Source: a virus
Reading direction: 5' to 3' (one strand)
IMG/VR virus record: IMGVR_UViG_3300031565_014867
Location: 17,783 to 81,782 of that record
Length of the DNA stretch: 64,000 bases
Shown here: positions 25,237 through 33,383 of the stretch, in pieces
Layout of the letters: every line of letters starts with the position of its first letter
Numbering within the stretch: the stretch's first letter is position 1
Program-made: the position numbers and the translations under genes
The notes under the pieces: generated by a model
What the model saw: only the letters and a program-made list of their open reading frames with translations
What the model was told of the DNA's origin: nothing
Databases searched by the model: none

Positions 25237-25950
25237 TTAGGCTTTCCTTTCCGCAATGTCCCTGATGCAAGTTTCAACGTCGCCGATCCCCAGTTGGTCG
25301 ACCAGCCAAGCTACTTGTTCGTCCAAGCCCGCGTTGTCGATCGATGCCGCCAGATTGCCCGCCGCATCGTGTACCATTTCGTCCAGGTCTTCCGGCTGAA
25401 GCCCCAGTTTGCTTGCCGTATCGACAAGCCGCGCAATGTCCTTCTGTAGCCCGTGTCGTTTCTCTTGTTGCTCCACGAATAGCCAAGCATTGAAATACTC
25501 GATATTCGTAGCGGTAACGAACACGGCCCCGCCCCCGAATTCGCCTACGCGCGGCTTGGAGCAAGTACCCGCGTAGGTGAGTGACCAACACGCATCGGGC
25601 CGAAACGCGCGTAGAAACTTCTGGACAAGATGCGCCACCCGATCCACGCAACCGTGTTCCTCGGAGTGAATCCACAAGTGTCGGCCCCGGTCTTCGTCGA
25701 CGCCTTCGGAAAACGAGTAGCCGAAGCCGACGTCCTCGCCGAAGTCGGGGTCATAATCTTCCATGTCGCGGTATGCGCGGCAGCCGATCCACGTTGCGTC
25801 CCCGGTGTCCCCATTGTCGGGCAACGTGTCTTCCGTGTACTCTGCGCCGTCGATGACGTGGACCAATTCCAGTTGGTTCTGCAGCCAGTCGACTTCCGCG
25901 TCGGTCAGATGCGTTAGCGTTTCCGAGAATTCCAAGTAGTGATCGGCCAT
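25237..25950 (-). CDS. Acidic hypothetical protein
   Basis: A 237-residue acidic protein. The N-terminus has helices (LTDAEVDWLQNQLELV), and the centre has GRHLWIHSEEHGCVDRVAHL and FLRAFRPDACWSLTYAGTCSKPR, a pattern found in several uncharacterised plasmid and phage proteins. The C-terminal half is helical. It is preceded by the recurring CA-rich leader (CACAACACAACGGGAGACAA), which includes its GGGAGA ribosome site. Confidence 0.65.
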   Translation of the reverse strand: MADHYLEFSETLTHLTDAEVDWLQNQLELVHVIDGAEYTEDTLPDNGDTGDATWIGCRAYRDMEDYDPDFGEDVGFGYSFSEGVDEDRGRHLWIHSEEHGCVDRVAHLVQKFLRAFRPDACWSLTYAGTCSKPRVGEFGGGAVFVTATNIEYFNAWLFVEQQEKRHGLQKDIARLVDTASKLGLQPEDLDEMVHDAAGNLAASIDNAGLDEQVAWLVDQLGIGDVETCIRDIAERKA

Positions 25951-25986
25951 TGGGGTTGTCTCCCGTTGTGTTGTGGTTTGTTGTTC

Positions 25987-26532
25987 TCAGTCGGTTACAA
26001 TCTCGAAAGGTTCAAGCGGGGTGACCACGGGGGGCAGTTGTGCGCGTAGTTGCCCGTGCGCGTCCCGTAGCATCGATGCGGCTTTGTCGGTCGATCCGTT
26101 CTCCAATTGCTCAAGCGCGCCGGTCAGCAATTCGTCGACCGGCCGCAACACGGAAGCGTCGACGACCGGTTCGCCATCCGCGTCGGTCGGGATACAAACG
26201 GGGTCCTGCCCCGCGCGGAATTCGACAATCTCGCCGTTGTATACGGCCCCGCCATCGTCGCGCCGGGTGAAGGGGATATCGTGTTCCTGCAGGAATCCTT
26301 CCAGGCTATCGAATCGGCCCCATGATGCTTGCTCGTCGCAAAGGTAGAGAACCGCCGCGCCTTCACAGTCAACGCGGGCCTGCAGCAATTCCTCGGCAGT
26401 CTTCGGGGCGAATCGCCCCGCGCCCCAATCCAGGGCCACCCCCTCGGCGTCAATCTCGCCGCATAGCCCGTCGACCAGTTGTGCGGGAACCTTGCCGCCG
26501 ATCCAGATTTGCGCCGCCATACGTTCGGACAT
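25987..26532 (-). CDS. Acidic hypothetical protein
   Basis: A 181-residue protein from ATG 26532, eight codons inside the longest frame. It is rich in Asp, Glu and Ala with short hydrophobic strands (AAVLYLCDEQASWGRF). No motif recognised. The leader CTTGAACCGATGGGA matches that of the gene ending at 23606. Confidence 0.6.
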   Translation of the reverse strand: MSERMAAQIWIGGKVPAQLVDGLCGEIDAEGVALDWGAGRFAPKTAEELLQARVDCEGAAVLYLCDEQASWGRFDSLEGFLQEHDIPFTRRDDGGAVYNGEIVEFRAGQDPVCIPTDADGEPVVDASVLRPVDELLTGALEQLENGSTDKAASMLRDAHGQLRAQLPPVVTPLEPFEIVTD

Positions 26533-26552
26533 AGTGCTATTCTCCCATCGGT

Positions 26553-26762
26553 TCAAGTAATCAGTTCAAAGGTGAGACTTGCCAACCCGTCGCCCTGGAC
26601 GGTATACGCTCCGTCCGGGTGCGCGGTCATGCTGTAGCGTCGCCCCAATACGTTCAAGATGTAGCCGGCTTGTTTGTACGCTTCGCGCCGCGGGTCGCGC
26701 GCTTCCACCGTGTTCCCGCGCTTCGTTTGATAGATAGCCGCAAACGCAATTCCCGTTGTCAT
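26553..26762 (-). CDS. Small hypothetical protein
   Basis: A 69-residue basic protein with a helix (REAYKQAGYILNVLGRRYSM) and a C-terminal strand. GGGGAGGGG lies upstream of its ATG, supporting translation. It sits directly downstream of ardA. Function unknown. Confidence 0.55.
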   Translation of the reverse strand: MTTGIAFAAIYQTKRGNTVEARDPRREAYKQAGYILNVLGRRYSMTAHPDGAYTVQGDGLASLTFELIT

Positions 26763-26778
26763 GGCGCGCCCCTCCCCG

Positions 26779-27306
26779 TTAGCAGTTACGGAAGACGTAA
26801 AGCCGGCCCGAATCGCCCGTTACGCTGTAGTTGTCGCCCATGAAAACGTCCCGCGCGAATGCGTCGTAATCGATGTAGTTCTGGACGTGTTCGGGGACGT
26901 CGTGCAAGTAGCATTCGTCAAACAACTCTTCAGCGTAGGCCCGTTCCGAATCGTATTCCCCGCAATACGCTTCCTGGAACCCGTCCGCCGTTGCGTGGTC
27001 GATTCCGACGTTATCCGCGTAGGCTGCGAACGCTTCCCCGTGTTCTTCAATCAGTGCGCCCACTTCGGCAACCCGGTCGATGTCTTCCCATTCCGAAAGG
27101 CGAATACCGCCGAAGTTTTCGTAATCGTGAATCGCCCACTCCTCGGCAATCGGTTGCCGAGACTTGGCAAGCATGTTTTCGATTGCTTCGCGTATTTCGT
27201 CGGCGTCGGTTGCGTCGATCCATTCCCCGTGGAGAATGCCCGCGTTGTAGGACGCCAAACAGGCAACGTAGATTCTGGGGGTGTCGGTGTCGGTTGTGGT
27301 TGTCAT
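26779..27306 (-). CDS. ardA: ArdA-family anti-restriction protein
   Basis: A 175-residue highly acidic protein from ATG 27306. The sequence follows the ArdA family closely: PRIYVACLASYNAGILHG and EWIDA at the start, EEWAIHDYENFGGIRLSEWE, EEHGEAFAAYADNVG, then EAYCGEYDSERAYAEELFD and the C-terminal NYIDYDAFARDVFMGD. ArdA is a DNA-mimicking dimer that blocks type I restriction-modification enzymes and protects newly entered DNA. Its leader is the CA-rich type shared in this cluster. Confidence 0.95.
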   Translation of the reverse strand: MTTTTDTDTPRIYVACLASYNAGILHGEWIDATDADEIREAIENMLAKSRQPIAEEWAIHDYENFGGIRLSEWEDIDRVAEVGALIEEHGEAFAAYADNVGIDHATADGFQEAYCGEYDSERAYAEELFDECYLHDVPEHVQNYIDYDAFARDVFMGDNYSVTGDSGRLYVFRNC

Positions 27307-27310
27307 GGTG

Positions 27311-27496
27311 TCAGTTCCCGTTGTGTTGTGTCGTATCTGCGGTAGTGAATTCTGTATCCGGTGGACATAGGCAAATGTCGCCGTCAACAAACGCCACCCG
27401 CTGCAATGCCCCGTTCACTGCGGTAGACGATTGGACTACCTTTCGGCCGCGGGCGGTTTCTACGGTCATGCCCTTGCGTAGGTCGGTTGCTATCAT
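27311..27496 (-). CDS. Small hypothetical protein
   Basis: A 61-residue protein that looks like one small beta domain (VETARGRKVVQSSTAV, RVAFVDGDICLC). The GGAAGGAG upstream of ATG 27496 supports it. It ends four bases before ardA starts, so the two are likely co-expressed. Confidence 0.6.
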   Translation of the reverse strand: MIATDLRKGMTVETARGRKVVQSSTAVNGALQRVAFVDGDICLCPPDTEFTTADTTQHNGN

Positions 27497-27508
27497 GGTG
27501 TCTCCTTC

Positions 27509-28357
27509 CTACCCGCAAGGCCACGGGGCAAGATGCAACAAACCGCCGCAATAGGGGCAATGCCCGTTGTGGTCATCGTCTACCCAAACCACGCCCGCGC
27601 ACGGTTCGGGCCGTTCGGGTAGGTCGATCGGCAAGCTACGCTGCGCGGGGTCGGGCCGTTCGGGATAGTCGGGCCGTTCGTCGGTTGCCGGGTAGTCTTC
27701 CAGGTTTGTGCGGTCCCGACCGCAACACCCATCGGGATACCAATTGCAGCTATCGTCGGTGTCCCAATGCTTGCCGCAATCGTCGCAATAGATCGACGCG
27801 CGGGCATTGTCGAGAATCGACGTCCCATCGTAGTCGGCTACGTCAAACGCAACGGGCGTTGTGTATCCGCCCCGCGCGTCGCAACCCCCGTGAATCTGCA
27901 GCATGACGTGGACCCCATCGTCATCGGTCCAGTAGACGTACTGCAGAATCTGGGAAAGCAAGTCTTCCCCGTTGTACGTGTTGACGGTCAGCGGTTCGCC
28001 TTCCCCGTAGATCCCGCTTGCACCGTCCAGGGTTTCGACAAACGCCCGCGCCGACGGTAGGTCAAGGCGCAGCGCTTCCCGCTCGACGTATTCGCGGTAG
28101 CGCTCGTCTAGTTCCGGGTTGTATTCCAGCCGATCCTTCAGGAAGTGGTAGACGTTGACGGTAGGGAGAATGTCCGATTCCCCGTCCCGTTGCCAGAATT
28201 CGAGCCGGCCTTCAGGCTGCGCTTCAAAGTCTGCGCCCTGATTGGCTTCCCAATTGCGGCCGTAGTGGTCGCCCGAATCCAGGAAGCTACGGCCCGTGTT
28301 CTCTTGGAGCATTTCGGCCAGTTTGTCGGCGGTTGTGTCGGTTACGGTTGCGGTCAT
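27509..28357 (-). CDS. Acidic hypothetical protein with zinc-ribbon motifs
   Basis: A 282-residue acidic protein from ATG 28357. The N-terminal half is helical with the segment FLKDRLEYNPELDERYREYV. The middle has LLSQILQYVYWTDDDGVHVM and QIHGGCDARGGYTTPVAF. The C-terminal part holds IYCDDCGKHW, YPDGCCGRD and a final zinc-ribbon pair HCPYCGGLLHL. No known function. A CA-rich leader and CGGAGA ribosome site precede the ATG. Confidence 0.65.
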   Translation of the reverse strand: MTATVTDTTADKLAEMLQENTGRSFLDSGDHYGRNWEANQGADFEAQPEGRLEFWQRDGESDILPTVNVYHFLKDRLEYNPELDERYREYVEREALRLDLPSARAFVETLDGASGIYGEGEPLTVNTYNGEDLLSQILQYVYWTDDDGVHVMLQIHGGCDARGGYTTPVAFDVADYDGTSILDNARASIYCDDCGKHWDTDDSCNWYPDGCCGRDRTNLEDYPATDERPDYPERPDPAQRSLPIDLPERPEPCAGVVWVDDDHNGHCPYCGGLLHLAPWPCG

Positions 28358-28413
28358 GTTTTTTATCTCCGGTTGGCGGTTGTGGTCGGTTGCGTTGTGT
28401 TCGCGGGTGTCGA

Positions 28414-28836
28414 TCAAAGGGGGCGGCAATGCGGGGGCAAGAGGTTTTCGTCAAGGCAGGCATGGTTGCGGCAATCGGTTCGCCCGCAAGCATCGCAGCG
28501 CGTCGCCCCGGCTTCGTTCCATCGAATCGAAACGTGGTAATGCGCTTCGCCCGTTTCATCGCAGCCGAATTCGGCCGCTACGCTTGGCGTTGTGGGAATT
28601 GCCTTCAGCCCCTCTTGCGCCATGATTCGCGCTTCCATACCTTCCGTATCCCACCCGTCCGTTGCGACTTGCTCTAGGCAATCGTCGATAGCTTCGGCCG
28701 GGTTGTCGCCGATGCCCGTTGCGACATTGGCGAACCGTGTAAAGGCAACCCCGCAACCCTGGAAGTATTGGGAATGCTCTATCCCGTGGTCGATCAATTC
28801 AAACTCGCCGATACGCTTTGCCGTGTTGCTGGCCAT
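28414..28836 (-). CDS. Hypothetical protein with C-terminal Cys/His cluster
   Basis: A 140-residue protein. The first 60 residues (DHGIEHSQYFQGCGVAF, NPAEAIDDCLEQVA) look like a small alpha/beta domain. The C-terminus has RCDACGRTDCRNHACL, likely a zinc site. It is the first gene after regulatory leader copy 1, with the CA-rich ribosome-site region in between. Confidence 0.65.
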   Translation of the reverse strand: MASNTAKRIGEFELIDHGIEHSQYFQGCGVAFTRFANVATGIGDNPAEAIDDCLEQVATDGWDTEGMEARIMAQEGLKAIPTTPSVAAEFGCDETGEAHYHVSIRWNEAGATRCDACGRTDCRNHACLDENLLPPHCRPL

Positions 28837-28889
28837 GTTCGTTGTCTCCCGTTGCGTTGTGGTTCGTTGTGGTTTCGTCGGCCGGGTAT

Positions 28890-29055
28890 CTGAAGCCTTT
28901 CCTTCAGACAGCCTTCAGTCAAACTTGCAAACATCGACTACGATTGCCGCGCAATTGCGCGGCAATGTCGCAATACGCAAGGGGCCGATTGCCCCAACCC
29001 GACGCTCCGGCCGAACCACACCAAAGTCCTAACGCGCCCTAACTATGTGCTTAAC
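28890..29055 (-). promoter_or_regulatory. 166-nt regulatory leader, copy 1
   Basis: On the minus strand it begins with GTTAAGCACATAGTTAGGG and ends with the hairpin CTGAAGGAAAGGCTTCAG, 54 bases before the ATG at 28836. A second copy of exactly the same length lies at 33384-33549 in front of the gene starting at 33340. The ends are conserved and the middle diverges, except for a GCAATTGC core. It is likely a promoter plus 5' leader, possibly a cis-regulatory RNA. Confidence 0.65.
28943..28966. promoter_or_regulatory. 24-bp perfect palindrome
   Basis: ATTGCCGCGCAA followed by its exact reverse complement, with no spacer. It lies inside regulatory leader copy 1. A perfect palindrome of this length suggests a dimeric repressor site or a strong hairpin in the transcript. 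Confidence 0.6.
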
Positions 29056-29238
29056 TTCCGGTGAGACTTCTACGGCCGACAACCGCAGGCAAACCAGCGG
29101 CGACGCCAACCGTGTAACAGCCGCTGGCGCGACTACGCTTATGGCAACCGCCACTCGCTTCGTTCTTTCGGTCTGTGCTGAATCATCCCCAACGCCTTCT
29201 TCACGCACGCCAGAATCCAGACGCGCCCCAAGCACACG

Positions 29239-29514
29239 TCAGTAGGGCAACCGGCCGTAGTGCTTCTGGATTGCCGTCTGCATATACGGTTCCAACACCA
29301 GGAACTCGCATACGAAAAGGATGTACGAATGGTCGTGAATGGGGCTCTTCGGAACCGCTAGGTTGACCTGCACGCGCACGCCGCGGTTCTTCCGGGCGAA
29401 GTCCATTGCATACTGGACCGCCGTATCGAAGTCGGTCGGGTGAAACTCGGAGATACGTGGCTCGCCGGGGAAGTTGAGAATGATTTGAAGCTGCAAGTCT
29501 GGTTTGTTGGGCAT
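29239..29514 (-). CDS. Small hypothetical protein
   Basis: A 91-residue protein from ATG 29514. It has alternating strands and a helix (LQLQIILNFPGEPRISEF, FDTAVQYAMDFARKNRGV, SYILFVCEFLVLEPYMQTAI). There is no known motif. The larger frame upstream crosses the structured element and is not used. Confidence 0.6.
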   Translation of the reverse strand: MPNKPDLQLQIILNFPGEPRISEFHPTDFDTAVQYAMDFARKNRGVRVQVNLAVPKSPIHDHSYILFVCEFLVLEPYMQTAIQKHYGRLPY

Positions 29515-29812
29515 AGTAGGTTTCCTGATGTTTGCCCGCGCGTGGCGCGACTGTTCGGCCGGTTTCGGATCGAACGGCCGCCCGGGCGAGTGTAAGTAGG
29601 ACTGACCAGGCCGGCGCGAACCGGCCAGAAGCGTGAAGAGCATCGGATGAGAACACAGTGCGGTGAGTGTTGCCGCCGTGTCGAAGTGGTGTAGTTTGCG
29701 TAAGCGCCTGAAGGGGTCCAAGCGCGAATGGAGCGCCGCCTTGGGGCGGTCCGTTATGACCCTCCCCTTACGGCCGCAAGCGCGAAGCGCCGTCGGCCGT
29801 CGCCAAGCGCTA
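29515..29812. other. Intergenic region containing structured element copy I
   Basis: About 300 bases without a convincing gene. Apart from the structured element at 29689-29792, it contains only the upstream leader of the gene starting at 29514. Confidence 0.4.
29689..29792 (-). ncRNA. Structured repeat element, copy I, downstream of the DUF6876-like gene
   Basis: It shares with 34182-34279 the blocks GGTGTAGTT, CGTAAGCGCC, GGGGTCCAAGCGCGAAT and a G/C-rich hairpin with an 11-base loop of the pattern GTCANAACNGA (minus strand). Each copy lies about 20 bases past the stop codon of a leftward gene. The conserved loop and the many GCGCTT repeats suggest a structured RNA or a terminator-like 3' element. 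Confidence 0.5.
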
Positions 29813-30181
29813 TCAATACTCGCTCGGGAGCATCAATGTCCCGTTGCAGACATAGAACTTGATTTGCGCCAGCGGGAAGTCAGTGAAGGGAATCTCTTGT
29901 GTGATGACGGCCGGTAGGCCCGAATCGCCGCGCATCGTAAGGACTGCGCTCTTGTCTTCGGCCACGACCAGTTCCCAAAGCTGGAAGTCCACCAGGTCGG
30001 GCCGTGACGCGATTCGCTTGTCCGGCTGGTAGGACGCCACGGCGTCGATCAGCCAGTAGGCCCCACCGTGCTCCGCCATGTGCCGAACACCCTCGGTGTA
30101 GACCAGCCGCTTGGTCCAATGCTGAAAGAACTCGCTACTGCCGCAGAACTGGATCAGGTCGGATTCTCGAAGCGTCGTCAT
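29813..30181 (-). CDS. DUF6876-like protein
   Basis: A 122-residue protein from ATG 30181 (GGAG upstream). The pattern is that of the DUF6876 family found in mobile elements and phages: LIQFCGSSEFFQHWTKRLVY, then GVRHMAEHGGAYWLIDAVAS, QLWELVV and a C-terminal FTDFPLAQIKFYVCNGTLML. The function of the family is not known. Confidence 0.8.
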   Translation of the reverse strand: MTTLRESDLIQFCGSSEFFQHWTKRLVYTEGVRHMAEHGGAYWLIDAVASYQPDKRIASRPDLVDFQLWELVVAEDKSAVLTMRGDSGLPAVITQEIPFTDFPLAQIKFYVCNGTLMLPSEY

Positions 30182-30286
30182 GGTGTCGTTCTCCAATGCC
30201 AAATGATCGTCGTTGTGATTCCGTTTTCAATTCGTTGTCAGTCGACTTTCGGTACGGTGTCCTAGTGAAACGCCATAGGCCGTTGG

Positions 30287-30502
30287 CTAGTCAAGGTTTC
30301 GTCTCCGCTTCATTTCGTCGGTGGTGACAATATCGCCGGAGGGAACCATCCGGTGCATCCCGTTTCCCACCGGGTCAGAACCGATGTCACCGGACACCGG
30401 GAGGAGTGGTTCGCGGATGACACTACCATCTGCGGCGATGTCATACGCACCCAGAACACGCAAGGGCTTGCCAGTGTCTTTCGCTATCAATCGCTTTGTC
30501 AT
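30287..30502 (-). CDS. Small hypothetical protein
   Basis: A 71-residue protein with a beta-rich N-terminus (RLIAKDTGKPLRVLGAYDI) and a charged tail (DEMKRRRNLD). GGAGG precedes its ATG, and that ribosome site overlaps the stop of the upstream gene, indicating coupling. Function unknown. Confidence 0.55.
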   Translation of the reverse strand: MTKRLIAKDTGKPLRVLGAYDIAADGSVIREPLLPVSGDIGSDPVGNGMHRMVPSGDIVTTDEMKRRRNLD

Positions 30503-30517
30503 GCCCAGTGCCTCCGA

Positions 30518-30958
30518 TCAAGCCGGTTGTTCAAGCTGGCCCCATACCACGTCCCAAAGGCGTCCGTCACAGATATACGGCGTGTCGATCAGGTCAGCGC
30601 CGAGTTCCTTGCCCAGCCGCTGAAGGGTTTCTTCGTCGGCCGGTTCGTCCCACAAGCCGATGCCGTGGCCGAGACTGTTCATAAACAGCCGGTACAGGCG
30701 AAGCGAAACGTCGGTGCCGTCGTCGAGCCAACCGGCCCGCTTGAAAACCTCGACGACGGGCACGCCCCAGTGTTCGCCAATGGCCTTGAGGTACTCGTTC
30801 GCAATCGGAAGCAGTTCTTCTTCAGGGCCGTAGTCGGTGATGGAGCACAACTCCGCGCCGGCCGGAGGGCCGTCGCCCCGTTCCTCCATTTCAGACCAGT
30901 ACAGGTCGGTGTAGGGAACGTGAATCGCTTCCAAGAGGATTTGTTTGTCGAATTGCAT
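30518..30958 (-). CDS. Hypothetical protein
   Basis: A 146-residue acidic, mostly helical protein (LLEAIHVPYTDLYWSEMEER, PIANEYLKAIGEHWGV, ADEETLQRLGKELGADLI). No recognisable motif. Part of the leftward accessory cluster. Confidence 0.6.
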   Translation of the reverse strand: MQFDKQILLEAIHVPYTDLYWSEMEERGDGPPAGAELCSITDYGPEEELLPIANEYLKAIGEHWGVPVVEVFKRAGWLDDGTDVSLRLYRLFMNSLGHGIGLWDEPADEETLQRLGKELGADLIDTPYICDGRLWDVVWGQLEQPA

Positions 30959-31006
30959 CGGGCTGTTCCGTAGTGAGAAGACAAAGGAGAAGAGGGGCGT
31001 AGCCGG

Positions 31007-31675
31007 TCAGTCGGTCCAAGAGAAGAGGGTTCGATTGCGCCGGAAGCGGTCGCGTTTCTGCTGTCGCGTATCCGCCGGGTCCGGCGTCGGCTTGCCCGTG
31101 ACGACGCAGCCGGCCTGTTCCAGTTGGTGGGCAATGTTCTCGGCACACTCGCGGCGCACTTCGTCGTGGGCGTAGTCGAAGTCGTCAATCCCGCCCACGC
31201 CGTCAGAGAAGCCTTTGTATTCGCCCCCGCAGCACCACCACTCCCATCCGTGTTCGTACCACTTGCGGAGTTGGTCAAGCCGCTTGCGGAGCGACAGCGC
31301 CACCATTTCCCGGGCAACCTGCTTGCTTGCGCCGTTGTCGCGATACCAGCGGTACAGGTCGTCGTCCCATCCGGCGGTGATGACGATGCGCTCGCGGTGG
31401 CCGTCGCTGTAGCAGTAGCCACGGCGCTGGTCGGCTGTATCCCGCCCTTCGTCAAGCCGCGAAACCCGTTCGACCGTATGCACGTATCCGTCGCACCAGT
31501 CCCACGGCGTTTCGCCATTCATGGTGATATCAGGGAAGACTTCCACGGCCGCCAGAATGTCGTCGAAGTCGACGTAGACGGATTCCACGTCCGTAGTGAC
31601 CGTGGTATGTACCAGCACGTCGCCCGTGCGGATCGTCGTGGTTGCGGTCTTGCTTTGTTTCAGTTGCGTTGTCAT
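31007..31675 (-). CDS. Hypothetical protein with Trp/Cys-rich segment
   Basis: A 222-residue protein. It has VYVDFDDILAAVEVFPDI and GETPWDWCDGYVHTVERV in the N-terminal half, a helical stretch KRLDQLRKWYEHGWEWWCCG in the middle, and a basic C-terminus. The start has AGGAG upstream within CAACAGGAGCA, a ribosome-site string repeated before the gene at 32716. Function unknown. Confidence 0.6.
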   Translation of the reverse strand: MTTQLKQSKTATTTIRTGDVLVHTTVTTDVESVYVDFDDILAAVEVFPDITMNGETPWDWCDGYVHTVERVSRLDEGRDTADQRRGYCYSDGHRERIVITAGWDDDLYRWYRDNGASKQVAREMVALSLRKRLDQLRKWYEHGWEWWCCGGEYKGFSDGVGGIDDFDYAHDEVRRECAENIAHQLEQAGCVVTGKPTPDPADTRQQKRDRFRRNRTLFSWTD

Positions 31676-31695
31676 GGTTGTTATGCTCCTGTTGA

Positions 31696-32340
31696 TTAGT
31701 ATTCACTCTGACAATGCGCTTCTCTCACTTCCTCGATCGCGTCGTCCGCCATCACACTTGTCAACTCGTTTACTGGCATCCCGCCATTACCCTCTTGCGG
31801 AAGAAAGCCCTCACGAAAAGGCGTGTCGAGAATTCGGTCAATCTCGGGCACGCCAAAGTAGCTCACGTCCTCTGTCTGTGTGTCTCCCTCTCGAATCGCC
31901 TCCCATAGCTCCTCGTCTTCGGTGTCTGTGAGTTCGCGGCTTGTCTCCCATTGGCTTCCGAGAAAGTGAAGCTCATAAGTGGCCTCGAAGCTACAAAGGT
32001 GGAAGTGTTGGCGACGATCAAACACGTAGACACCATACAGCCGACTCGTGCGTTCCAAGATCATTGGATCAACCCAATGTTCCCGTTCGTCGAGTTTGAC
32101 AATCCACAAGTCGGGGAGAAGTTCTACGCGCTCGTTTTCTTCCAAGCCCTCATGCCTCCCGTAGCGACGATAGATACGGGGCTCCCGGTTGTTCTCCCAT
32201 TCGTCTTGCGTGTAAAGCCAACCGCTGTTGTTCTCGCTGTCGAGGTGAAGCAATGTCCGGTTATCTTCAGCAATGAGAACAGCGGTAGGTTTGAAAGGTG
32301 CCCTTGAGTCGCTCATGGTTTGTTCCAGTTGTGTCGTCAT
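31696..32340 (-). CDS. Acidic hypothetical protein
   Basis: A 214-residue protein, charged and Trp-rich, with strands such as LWIVKLDEREHWVDPMILER and LYGVYVFDRRQHFHLCSF. Its first residues MTTQLEQ match the neighbouring gene (MTTQLKQ at 31675), suggesting related translation starts. GGGAG lies upstream of ATG 32340. Function unknown. Confidence 0.6.
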   Translation of the reverse strand: MTTQLEQTMSDSRAPFKPTAVLIAEDNRTLLHLDSENNSGWLYTQDEWENNREPRIYRRYGRHEGLEENERVELLPDLWIVKLDEREHWVDPMILERTSRLYGVYVFDRRQHFHLCSFEATYELHFLGSQWETSRELTDTEDEELWEAIREGDTQTEDVSYFGVPEIDRILDTPFREGFLPQEGNGGMPVNELTSVMADDAIEEVREAHCQSEY

Positions 32341-32344
32341 GGTG

Positions 32345-32716
32345 CTATGCTCCCACTTTCAGGTCATAGTCGCGGTAGTAGTCAGCCCACAATTCGGCCA
32401 CTTCCCCGCCTTCTCGAATCGCTTCACACACATACTCGACGCCATCGGTGGTCAACTCGTTTTCGAGCCAAGCGCCGACTTTGTGGCTGTCGTCGAATTC
32501 AATGGCGTTGACACACTGCGGCCCCGCCCCGCAATGTTGCGGGCAATCGGCTTCTCCGCCCCCGTCCGGGTACGGCCCTTTCGGGAATTCCTCGGAATCG
32601 TAGCTCCGTTCGTCGTCCGGATCGGCCGGCGCGAGCCCTTCGCGGGTTATTCGCTCGCGGATTGCTTCCCCGCACTGTTCGCAGTAGATGTCAGCAGCGT
32701 AGATGTAGACCAACAT
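32345..32716 (-). CDS. Acidic hypothetical protein with Cys pairs
   Basis: A 123-residue protein with DIYCEQCGEAIRERI near the start and CPQHCGAGPQC in the middle, which together could bind one zinc. A helical acidic C-terminus follows. The ribosome site is CAACAGGAGCA. It ends five bases before the next gene. Confidence 0.6.
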   Translation of the reverse strand: MLVYIYAADIYCEQCGEAIRERITREGLAPADPDDERSYDSEEFPKGPYPDGGGEADCPQHCGAGPQCVNAIEFDDSHKVGAWLENELTTDGVEYVCEAIREGGEVAELWADYYRDYDLKVGA

Positions 32717-32737
32717 GGCGATTGCTCCTGTTGAACC

Positions 32738-33340
32738 CTATTGAGCGGGGATGAACCGGCCGTGTTCTTCGTCCCAATCCCATCGGTCATAGTCCAGGGG
32801 ACTGATTCCTTCGGGCGGGAAGCCGGGGGCGTGATACGTGACGGGGAACGGCATTCCCTTACCGCTGGCGATACCCTCTTGCCCTTCCACGTAGAGGTTG
32901 TCGGTGTCGTACCATACGCCTTGCCCCGACATACTTGGTTGGCCGATGCAGCCGCCTTCAACGAAGTTCCCTTTCAGTGTCAGCCACAATTCGCTCTCGG
33001 GAATGCCGAGTCGCCGGGCAGCTTCTTCGGCCTTGGCGGACATTTCGGCCGTCAGTTCCATCCCGTCGCTTAGGGGCTCGCCGTAGTCGTCACCTTCAAC
33101 GTCGACGTCGATTGCGATGATGCTGCCGTGCTCTTCAGACTCGGCCAGTATGTCGATAGCGTCAGATACGTTGTCGGCTTCGACGATGTAGTGTGGGCCG
33201 CCCGTATTGGAGATACAGACGGACAGATGCCACGTCTTACCGAACCAGTCGCCGGCGTTGACGACGGGCGCTTCGTAGTCTCTTCCGTCAACAGTCCACT
33301 TGGCCGTAACCTTCGGCTCGCTTGTGTCGTTGCTAGTCAT
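32738..33340 (-). CDS. Acidic hypothetical protein, first gene after leader copy 2
   Basis: A 200-residue acidic protein. It begins with a beta-rich domain (KWTVDGRDYEAPVVNAGDWF, HYIVEADNVSDAIDILAESE) that looks like a small double-psi or ferredoxin-like fold; then a helix AEEAARRLGIPESELWLTLK and a Gly/Asp-rich end. It is the first gene behind regulatory leader copy 2 and is probably strongly expressed early. Function unknown. Confidence 0.6.
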   Translation of the reverse strand: MTSNDTSEPKVTAKWTVDGRDYEAPVVNAGDWFGKTWHLSVCISNTGGPHYIVEADNVSDAIDILAESEEHGSIIAIDVDVEGDDYGEPLSDGMELTAEMSAKAEEAARRLGIPESELWLTLKGNFVEGGCIGQPSMSGQGVWYDTDNLYVEGQEGIASGKGMPFPVTYHAPGFPPEGISPLDYDRWDWDEEHGRFIPAQ

Positions 33341-33383
33341 GGTTGTTTCTCTTCGATCAAAGTGCGTTGCGTTCGTCTTGTAC

